This document shows, piece after piece, positions 23,059-29,979 of a stretch of 45,918 nt of DNA. The notes beneath the pieces are model-generated. The model worked only from the letters and a program-made list of their open reading frames with translations, was not told where the DNA came from and did no database searches. Numbering within the stretch: position 1 is the stretch's first letter; each line of letters begins with the position of its first letter. This DNA comes from Trueperaceae bacterium. Its GTDB lineage: Bacteria > Deinococcota > Deinococci > Deinococcales > Trueperaceae. Where the stretch lies: contig CP070651.1 of assembly GCA_020354625.1 (NCBI GenBank), positions 2,804,130 through 2,850,047 of the forward strand, read 5' to 3'. Made by a program: the position numbers and the translations under genes.

Positions 23059-24423
23059 AACTTTAAGCGCATTCGTGAGCACCTCGACGATGCGGTCGGC
23101 TTCAGCTTCAGAAAGGACCAGCGGCGGCGCCAACACGATGCAGTTGCCCAGGCCCGCCCCCGTGCCGGTAGAGCGGCCGACGATCACGCCGCCTTCCGAA
23201 CAAGCACCGACCACCGCGGCCACTCGCGCTCCACTCAGCGGGGTCCGAGCCTCTTTTTCTTCCACCAGCTCGACGGCCAGGAGCAAGCCGAGACCCCTTA
23301 CGTCTCCGACGATCGGCAGCTCCAGCAATTCGCGCAGTTGCTCGAGTAGGTAGGTGCCGGTATAGGCGGCGCGCTTCGGCAGCTCCTCCGCCGTCATGAT
23401 CTCCAGATTGGCCAGCGCCCCGGCACAGGCGGCGGCGTGCCCACCCCAGGTGTTGACCTGCAACGCCTCCTTATGCTCCCCGGGTTCCCCTAAAAAGGCG
23501 TCGAACACTCCTGTGGTGGCCATCACCGCACCGAGTGGCTGGTAGCCGCTGGTAAGCCCCTTGGCGATACAGAGCAGGTCGGGCGTCACGCCGAAATGCT
23601 GGTGGGCGAACCACGCGCCGGTGCGACCGAAGCCGTTGATGACCTCGTCGACGATCAAGAGCACACCGTGCCGCTCACACGCCGCCGCTACCTCGGACAA
23701 GTATTCGGGTGGTGGCACCAGCACCCCCACCGCACTCGACACAGGTTCGACCACCACGGCACCGACCGTCTCCGGCCCTTCAGCCTGGATGGCGTACTCC
23801 ACTTGTTTGGCACAGGCCAGGTCACACGAGGGATAGGACAGGCCGAACGGACAACGGTAGCAGTAGACCGGCGGCACGTGCACAACATCGCCGGGCAGCG
23901 GTTCGAACTTGCTCTTCCGCTCGGGGAAAGCACCAGCTGCCAAGGTCGACAGGCTGGTGCCGTGATAGGAGAGGTAGCGGCTCACCACTTTATGCCGTGG
24001 TTCGGTCGGATGCACCTGACGCTGGTATTGCCGGGCCAGTTTGAAGGCCGCCTCGTTCGCTTCGGTACCGCTATTGACGAAATAACTACGGCTGGGCTCA
24101 CCGCCGGTGAGTTCGGAGAGGCGTTCCGCCAACCGTGACGCAGGTGGGTTGGCCTGTGTGTGTGGGTAGTAGGGCAGCTCGAGCAGTTGCTGGTAGACCG
24201 CTTCAGCGATCTCGCTGCGGCCGTAACCGACGTTGACGCACCAGAGGCCCGCCATACCGTCGAGATAGTCGTTTCCTTTCGCATCGGTGATGGTCGCTCC
24301 CTCACCCCGTACCATCATTTTGGGCGGGCGATCGGCCAGCTTCTTGTGCTGTGTCAGTGGGTGCCAGACGTGATCGAGATCGGCCTTTAGAACGGAACTC
24401 GTCTCTTCTCGCGGGTGTGACAT
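23044..24423 (-). CDS. Class III aminotransferase (omega-amino acid:pyruvate type)
   Basis: PLP-dependent transaminase of 459 aa. HVWHPLTQHKKLADRPP at the N-terminus is typical of the aspartate aminotransferase family (omega-APT, beta-alanine/putrescine types). YFVNSGTEANEAAFKLAR, LIVDEVINGFGRTG and CIAKGLTSGYQPLGAV (PLP lysine) mark the active site. Start ATG 24423 follows AGGAGG. The last residues KVMSDE and the TAA are encoded by the first 7-mers of H7 copy E, so the repeat has replaced the original 3' end. It could take beta-alanine or another omega-amino acid released by the amidases upstream. Confidence 0.9.
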   Translation of the reverse strand: MSHPREETSSVLKADLDHVWHPLTQHKKLADRPPKMMVRGEGATITDAKGNDYLDGMAGLWCVNVGYGRSEIAEAVYQQLLELPYYPHTQANPPASRLAERLSELTGGEPSRSYFVNSGTEANEAAFKLARQYQRQVHPTEPRHKVVSRYLSYHGTSLSTLAAGAFPERKSKFEPLPGDVVHVPPVYCYRCPFGLSYPSCDLACAKQVEYAIQAEGPETVGAVVVEPVSSAVGVLVPPPEYLSEVAAACERHGVLLIVDEVINGFGRTGAWFAHQHFGVTPDLLCIAKGLTSGYQPLGAVMATTGVFDAFLGEPGEHKEALQVNTWGGHAAACAGALANLEIMTAEELPKRAAYTGTYLLEQLRELLELPIVGDVRGLGLLLAVELVEEKEARTPLSGARVAAVVGACSEGGVIVGRSTGTGAGLGNCIVLAPPLVLSEAEADRIVEVLTNALKVMSDE

Positions 24424-24514
24424 GGGGTGGCGCCTCCTAAGGGGGTGTGGCGTCGCCGGCTTGCCGAACGCGTAGTCCAAGCGTACCGCAACCAGATTCG
24501 TGAGGAGGCTTGGG

Positions 24515-26746
24515 TCAGGGCCTGGCGACGTAGAACGGGCTCGTCCAAGCCCTCCCTTCATCGAGTTGCGTGACCCTCAAGAAGTAGGGCATCTCTTCGA
24601 TGTGGTCGATCTCGAGCTCAAAGGCCGTCTCGAGCTCGAGTGGCAAGCCCTTACGCTCAAGCACCAGCGCCTCGACCCGCTGGTCCAGGGGGGCTTCGAA
24701 CAACGTGGTGGGCTGTCGGCCGAGCGAGTCGAGCTCGAACTCGAGGTCAGTAACGTTGCTGACGAACTCCAGACGCCCAAACAGGCCATCTCGAAAGGCG
24801 AGCTCGAGGTTGACCAGATTGCCGGTGGTCACGCAGGAAAAGCCTAGATCACGCTCATTCTGGCCGGTGATTCCGTACATGGGGCTATAGATCCCATGCA
24901 TCGCAGCATCTGCGATGACGGTACCAGAAACGGTTATGCGCCCCTCCCAAGGCACCATCCGAGCCCGGCCCTTCACTCTGGCGCCGCCGAAGCGCAGTAA
25001 AAGCGTATCGGGGGAACTCTCTGCTCCCGGATAGACCCCACGGATCACCTCGGTCCCCCGTAAGAGCTCGACGGCCACCAGCGGAGAGGTGCCGACCACC
25101 CGAACCCCGATCCTGGCTTGTGCTGCTCTGACCTCGGCTCCCGGCGGGCACCCGTTCAACTCCGTCTCGACCACGATGCGCTGGCCGGTGGTCCCGTAAG
25201 TACGACGCCGTCTCAAGGCCTCCCAGAAGCCATCCCGGTCCCGGGTTTTCGAGAGGACGCAGGTCAGTCCGCCGAGGGTGCCGAACACTCCCGCACCCGG
25301 GTAAGATGCCCCGGGCCTGCCCTTGTGACCATCGCTACCGCAGACGAAACCGATCTTGAACCCCCGTTTAAACACCTCCTGGTAGACCCATTCGAAGGTG
25401 CCCCAGGCACTGTGGATCTCCACCAGAGGTTCCACCTCGGGATCGGACTCGGTCAGCGCGGCCGGGCGACCACCGATATGCGCGATCGTCATGGCGTTAT
25501 GGCTCTTAAGCACCCGGTAGAGTTCTGTGAGCGGGGCGGTCTCCTCGAAGGGGTGGCTGTCCAACCAGCCGCTACTGCGGTAGATGGGTGGATCGTCTTC
25601 GAAGTAGATCACGTTGTGATCCCCACCCATGGCGGTGGTCCCCGACCACTCATAACCGGGAAAGGTGACAAACACGCCAGGCTGGTAGGCTTCGTTCGAC
25701 GCCTGCTTGATCTCTTCCCATAGCGGCAGGGTGATCTGGAAGTCGTTGCCCTGGTGAACGCTGCCGTCCAAAAAACCGAAGTGGCGACCGAAGGAGAAGT
25801 AGTCTTGGATGGTACCGGCACCGACCGTCTCACCACTCTGACCGTGCAGATCGCACCAGTGGAAACCGAACTCGGGGAGCTCGGCAGCCGTGGCGACGAC
25901 CCGCACGCCATTGCTCATCGAAGGGGTCTCACCGGTGGCCTCAAAAAAATAACTGCCCGGCTCATCGAAGTCGAGCCGGTAGGACCAGACACCGCGGTCG
26001 TGTCGGCCCGGGGCCTCGAGCGGACGGCGCGTGCCATCTTTGATGAGCGTAAGTCCCGGCACGCCGTCTGAAGTGTCGCGCAAGGGATTTCCCCAGGCGT
26101 CCTCGGCTTTGAGCCTCAGCGTAACGGTCTCCCCCACCACTGCGTGCGACGGTACGTTCAGAACGTACCGGGCGACGGGTCCGGCCACGATGTTCCAGCC
26201 GAGATCCCGCGGTAACCCCTGATAAAGATGCGTCCCAAATGGATCGACCGCCACCCGGATGGGAAAGGGCGTCTCCACGAAGGTCTGCTGCCGCCAGCCG
26301 CGGCTGCCGGCCGCTGTATCTCCGAGCACCAGCGTGATCTCATCGCCTTCGGTGAACCCCGCGTTTCTGACGTTCACCCGCAAGGTTCGCTGGAACGGCC
26401 GACGGCTCCCCTTGCGCTCAAAGCGTAGTTCGATGTCGGCAGACCCAGACGTGCTTGCACTCACGTAGTTGTCCGCCTGCGGGTCGGTCGTCTGCAAGGG
26501 ACTCACGTCGCTCACGAACCGAAACGACAACGCGAGACCGCCGTCCTCATCGAGGCCGAGGCTGCCCACACGGTAGCGGAGCCGCACCGTCTGGTAGGAA
26601 CCGGCGATCACGCCCCCAGCCGGAAGCTCGCTTATGACCTCCAGCAAGCCCCACTGACGGGCGAGCTCGCTATCGCTCCGGCCACCCCGGTTGAGGTCGT
26701 CGCGGTGGTAGCGGGAAAGTGGATGCGTTTTGTCGATCAGACTCAT
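24515..26746 (-). CDS. DUF3604-like PHP-type metallohydrolase
   Basis: A 743-aa protein with no signal peptide. The N-terminal 280 residues are beta-rich (immunoglobulin-like segments, e.g. VVGETVTLRLKAEDAWGNPL). A PHP-like catalytic part follows from about residue 292 with FHWCDLHGQSGETVGAGT, FLDGSVHQGNDFQIT, FVTFPGYEWSGT, GGDHNVIYF, MTIAHIGG, VEIHSAWG and GSDGHKGRPG. These match the DUF3604 family of presumed metal-dependent hydrolases, whose substrate is unknown. No Shine-Dalgarno is visible before ATG 26746. It is the first of two large PHP-like enzymes within 8 kb; the second lies at 29980. Confidence 0.78.
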   Translation of the reverse strand: MSLIDKTHPLSRYHRDDLNRGGRSDSELARQWGLLEVISELPAGGVIAGSYQTVRLRYRVGSLGLDEDGGLALSFRFVSDVSPLQTTDPQADNYVSASTSGSADIELRFERKGSRRPFQRTLRVNVRNAGFTEGDEITLVLGDTAAGSRGWRQQTFVETPFPIRVAVDPFGTHLYQGLPRDLGWNIVAGPVARYVLNVPSHAVVGETVTLRLKAEDAWGNPLRDTSDGVPGLTLIKDGTRRPLEAPGRHDRGVWSYRLDFDEPGSYFFEATGETPSMSNGVRVVATAAELPEFGFHWCDLHGQSGETVGAGTIQDYFSFGRHFGFLDGSVHQGNDFQITLPLWEEIKQASNEAYQPGVFVTFPGYEWSGTTAMGGDHNVIYFEDDPPIYRSSGWLDSHPFEETAPLTELYRVLKSHNAMTIAHIGGRPAALTESDPEVEPLVEIHSAWGTFEWVYQEVFKRGFKIGFVCGSDGHKGRPGASYPGAGVFGTLGGLTCVLSKTRDRDGFWEALRRRRTYGTTGQRIVVETELNGCPPGAEVRAAQARIGVRVVGTSPLVAVELLRGTEVIRGVYPGAESSPDTLLLRFGGARVKGRARMVPWEGRITVSGTVIADAAMHGIYSPMYGITGQNERDLGFSCVTTGNLVNLELAFRDGLFGRLEFVSNVTDLEFELDSLGRQPTTLFEAPLDQRVEALVLERKGLPLELETAFELEIDHIEEMPYFLRVTQLDEGRAWTSPFYVARP

Positions 26747-26897
26747 ACGTATGATTGCCGCTGGCCGATGGGCACTTCGGACCGGCTAGACCCAGCTAAA
26801 GCCAGCACAAAGACCCAGAGGAGCGATACTCGGATATCCCGATCAGTGAACAGGAAGTCTTATCCACAAAATCTCCCTCGGGTAGTGAGACTCCGCT

Positions 26898-27596
26898 TTA
26901 GTTACCGGAGTTCCGACGCGTGACCGGATGGGTGCTGGGCAGGTTGGTGGCGATCTCGGTAGCACCGTCGGCACACGCAGGGTGTCCCCAGCCCGAGGCG
27001 CTGACGCCGTCGGTGATGTCGTAGACGATATTGTCATCGCCGGTGGGGCTGACACCGCCAGGGAGGTTGTCGAGACCGAGGGCGCTGCGCACTTTCCAGG
27101 CGATGATATGATCTGCACACGAGCTGTCCCCACTCACCCCGATCGCCCCGACGAGCGTACCGTCCGCTGCGTAGAGGGCGAGACCACCTCCAAACACGTT
27201 GACGCCGCCGATCTTGCCACCGGCCATCGGGTCGTTGACGGTACCGATGTGGTCAGAAGGCCCGCGGTAGGCGACCTCGGTATTGACCGGATTGCTGTGC
27301 TGGAGGCCGTAGAGGCTCCCTCCCGGCTGGACGGCCGTAAACAGGTTGGCTGTCGACAGGGCCAGGCCTGGCAGGCTGAAGGCGTTGGCCGTGTTCGCTT
27401 TCTGGGCCGAGACCACCCGGCTTCCCGGCCACTGGTCGCCCCGATTTTCACCCGAGAACGCCACGGCCACGACGACACCATCCCGATCGACCACCGTGGC
27501 CCACATGTGTAAGCCGAAACCGCCGTTTTCTTCAGCCACCACAGCTCTTAAAGCAGCGCGCAACTCGTCGAAACTTGGGTATCCTGAAACGCTCAT
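26898..27596 (-). CDS. GlcG/HbpS-like protein, cytoplasmic paralogue
   Basis: A 232-aa member of the GlcG/HbpS (DUF336) family, known for haem binding or cofactor-linked roles beside oxidoreductases. Visible: FDELRAALRAVVAEENGG, AVAFSGENRGDQWPGSR, ANAFSLPGLALSTANLF, GGKIGGVNVFGGGLALY and VGAIGVSGDSSCADHIIAW. ATG 27596 is preceded by GAGGAGGACAT and the protein begins without a signal peptide. It is very similar over its length to the protein encoded at 28035, the second copy of a tandem duplication. It has 10 extra C-terminal residues after THP. Confidence 0.8.
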   Translation of the reverse strand: MSVSGYPSFDELRAALRAVVAEENGGFGLHMWATVVDRDGVVVAVAFSGENRGDQWPGSRVVSAQKANTANAFSLPGLALSTANLFTAVQPGGSLYGLQHSNPVNTEVAYRGPSDHIGTVNDPMAGGKIGGVNVFGGGLALYAADGTLVGAIGVSGDSSCADHIIAWKVRSALGLDNLPGGVSPTGDDNIVYDITDGVSASGWGHPACADGATEIATNLPSTHPVTRRNSGN

Positions 27597-28034
27597 ATGT
27601 CCTCCTCAATCGACCTTTAGAGTAGATCACACAACGTAATCAATAAAGAGCGAATCTACTCGCTGACGGTCGACCTTTTGATGGATGCTATCACTCCTAG
27701 GCTCAACATTGAAACCATGCCTGCACCAAAAACGGGGTTCATCACGCCCGCAGGCATCCCCCACTCCAAACCGCCTAGCGATACACCAAGACGGCTTTAG
27801 TTATCGTCTTGATGATCGTGCTACGGAGGGCACTTCAGCTATGACCGGGGCATAAGACAGCGGCTGCTCGAGGACGGAGTACGAACTCGGATGGCACACA
27901 ACCCATCTTGCAAGGCTGGCGCTACACCCTGTATGAAGGAATTGCGTGGAGAACATCCGACTCAACACCCTGCCGGAACAAAAACTCCGGCAACTTCTAC
28001 ACTGCATTCGCAGCTGAGCCAGGGAGCATCAAAA
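27597..28034. other. Gene-free gap between the HbpS-like paralogues
   Basis: 438 bp without a supported gene. I see no repeat family, no tRNA and no strong terminator. The composition is a little richer in AT than the flanking genes. The upstream part must hold the promoter of the 27596 gene, and it shows no sequence copy of the upstream region of the 28766 gene. Confidence 0.5.
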
Positions 28035-28766
28035 TCACGGGTGCGTGGTGGGCAGATTGTTCGCAATCTCTGTCGCACCCGTGGCACACTCGGGATGCCC
28101 CCACCCAGACGCGCTGACACCGTCGGTAATGTCGTAGACGATATTGTCATCGCCTGTTGGGCTGACGCCACCAGGAACGTTATCGAGATCGAGTGCACTG
28201 CGAACCTTCCAGGCGATGTTGTGATCCGCACAAGAGCTGTCCCCGCTCACCCCGATCGCCCCGACGAGCGTACCGTCCGTAGCATAGAGGGCGAGACCTC
28301 CTCCAAACACGTTGACGCCACCGATCTTGCCACCGACCATCGGATCGTTGACGATACCGATGTTGTGTGATGGCCCGCGGTAGGCGACCTCGGTGTCGAC
28401 TGGATTGCTGTGCTGCAGGCCAAAGAGGCTTCCTCCTGGCTGGACGGCCGTAAAAAGGTTGGCCGTCGACAAGGCCAGGCCCGGCAAGCTAAAGGCGTTG
28501 GCTGTGTTCGCTTTCTGGGCCGAGATCACGCGGCTACCCGGCCACTGATCACCCCGGTGTTCACCCGAGAACGCCACCGCCGTGACCACGCCGTCCCGAT
28601 CGATTACCGTAGCCCACATGTATAAGCCAAAACCGCCGTTTTCTTCTGCCACTACAGTGCTAAGTGCAGCTCGCAAGTCCTCAAAACTCGGCAGGTCTTG
28701 AGCCAAGCCTGACGTCTGAAAAAGGATGGCCGCCAAAATCATGAAGGCTACGGCTCTGAAACGCAT
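28035..28766 (-). CDS. GlcG/HbpS-like protein, exported paralogue
   Basis: A 243-aa paralogue of the preceding protein with an N-terminal signal peptide (MRFRAVAFMILAAILFQTSG, cleavage likely after LAQ). The mature part matches the 27596 protein almost residue by residue: EENGGFGLYMWATVIDRDG, SGEHRGDQWPGSRVISAQKA, VSGDSSCADHNIAWKVRS and YDITDGVSASGWGHPECA. Start ATG 28766 lies behind GGGGAG and makes a normal signal peptide; an ATG 4 codons earlier is possible. Export of one copy and retention of the other implies the same binding activity on both sides of the membrane. Confidence 0.83.
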   Translation of the reverse strand: MRFRAVAFMILAAILFQTSGLAQDLPSFEDLRAALSTVVAEENGGFGLYMWATVIDRDGVVTAVAFSGEHRGDQWPGSRVISAQKANTANAFSLPGLALSTANLFTAVQPGGSLFGLQHSNPVDTEVAYRGPSHNIGIVNDPMVGGKIGGVNVFGGGLALYATDGTLVGAIGVSGDSSCADHNIAWKVRSALDLDNVPGGVSPTGDDNIVYDITDGVSASGWGHPECATGATEIANNLPTTHP

Positions 28767-28995
28767 GACACTCCCCATCTCCTCCTTGGAACATACTTTC
28801 AAGTTCGCCTGGCCATACAAGTCGAGGTAGGAAAAAATCAGTCACCAGCCGATCCACCGATCTTCATGTCTCGTACAATCACCCCCCAACACAAAGCATT
28901 GGATTCAAAACCATAACTGTATCGACGATGTTATTAGGAGACAGGAGTCATGTAGCTGGTTTCGACAATCCTAACACAGCGGCCGCTGTTCTCGA

Positions 28996-29322
28996 TCAAG
29001 CCACGAGGTGAGCGACACGGTCTGCAATGACCGAAGCCAACAGTTCGTCAAAGGACAGGTGTTCGGTAGACTCGATGAGTACCCCAGCGTGCTGTCTTTG
29101 AGCTTGCCCGATGAGGTTCGGCAAGTCCTCGGCAACGTGCCCACCGAGCTGCACGAAGTAGGGTAGCGCCAAGACTCGAGACAGCTCTTCGGTTACCTGG
29201 TAACGGCTTCGGGTCCGGTCGAACGACCGCACCCATTCAGCAGCGTCGCCGCAGCTTCGGCCTAACGACAAGGCCCGCGCAGATCCTAATAAGGGGGATC
29301 CGCAGGCCCCTCGTAGCCGCAC
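28996..29322 (-). pseudogene. CbiX-like chelatase C-terminal fragment or small ORF
   Basis: The last 70 residues (LALPYFVQLGGHVAEDLPNL, then QHAGVLIES and LLASVIADRVAHL) resemble the second half of a CbiX/sirohydrochlorin chelatase domain (P-x-F-L-x-x-G-x-H-x-x-x-D-I-P). The first half, with its catalytic GHGS motif, is absent; the N-terminal 40 residues look random and overlap the previous gene by 37 nt. It is probably a remnant, though a short start at TTG 29271 could give an 91-aa product. There is no clear ribosome site. Confidence 0.4.
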
Positions 29323-29969
29323 ATGCCCACTCGCGGCGAGTTCACGAGCGGGAAAAGCCCACCGTAATCGTCGTGCGGGTGGCGTTTGGCATGCCGGTCA
29401 CAGAGCGTCCCGTCACGTTCGTACTCATAGACGCATTCCAGGCACAACCACGTAGCCGGTTGGTCGCACTTCATGCAGGGCACCTCCGGCCGGTGATTGC
29501 GAGCCATCAAGAAGATGGGGGGTTTCGTCAGCGGCATTCCCTCACGCTCCCCTACAGCTCTGATCAACGTTTCCGAGGAGGTTCCGAAGTCATAGATGTG
29601 GGTGAGCTCGACATCTAGGTCGAAAACTTCTTCCACCCTCGTCTCCTTCGAGATCTCCTCCCCACTCCAGCCACCTATCGAAAAGCGGCTGAGGTGGCCA
29701 CAACACTCGAGCCAGATGGCACGCAAGTAGGCGTCTAAATCCGCCAGCGTGGCTGAGCCCTTCATTTCGAGATGCAACCAAAAATCGGGGAGGTCGGCAT
29801 CGCGAACCTGCAGTTGAAAGATGGGCTGCGCCTTACCCTGTTTCTGATCGGCTGCATCGATCATCCGTTGGCGCTCCGGACAGCTAGAAAGATGCCTCAA
29901 CACACCACTTTTCGCCATCTCTTTACCGCAAAAGACGCAAGTTCCTCGAGACTGCTTTCTTCTCGCCAT
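29286..29969 (-). CDS. pRiA4b ORF-3-like protein with N- and C-terminal zinc motifs
   Basis: A 227-aa protein. Residues 10-35 form a C-x2-C-x(n)-H-x-x-x-C finger (CVFCGKEM, LRHLSSC). The middle part (FQLQVRDADLPDFWLHLEMK, ATLADLDAYLRAIWLECCGHLSRF, ELTHIYDFGTSSE) matches the plasmid pRiA4b ORF-3 domain, often found with mobile DNA but also alone. The end has a B-box-like cluster (CMKCDQPATWLCLEC, LCDRHAKRHPHDD). Start ATG 29969 follows GAGGAGAGCACC. It is 10 bp behind the CehA-like gene and so probably in its operon. Function unknown. Confidence 0.75.
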   Translation of the reverse strand: MARRKQSRGTCVFCGKEMAKSGVLRHLSSCPERQRMIDAADQKQGKAQPIFQLQVRDADLPDFWLHLEMKGSATLADLDAYLRAIWLECCGHLSRFSIGGWSGEEISKETRVEEVFDLDVELTHIYDFGTSSETLIRAVGEREGMPLTKPPIFLMARNHRPEVPCMKCDQPATWLCLECVYEYERDGTLCDRHAKRHPHDDYGGLFPLVNSPRVGMCGYEGPADPPY

Positions 29970-29979
29970 GGTGCTCTCC

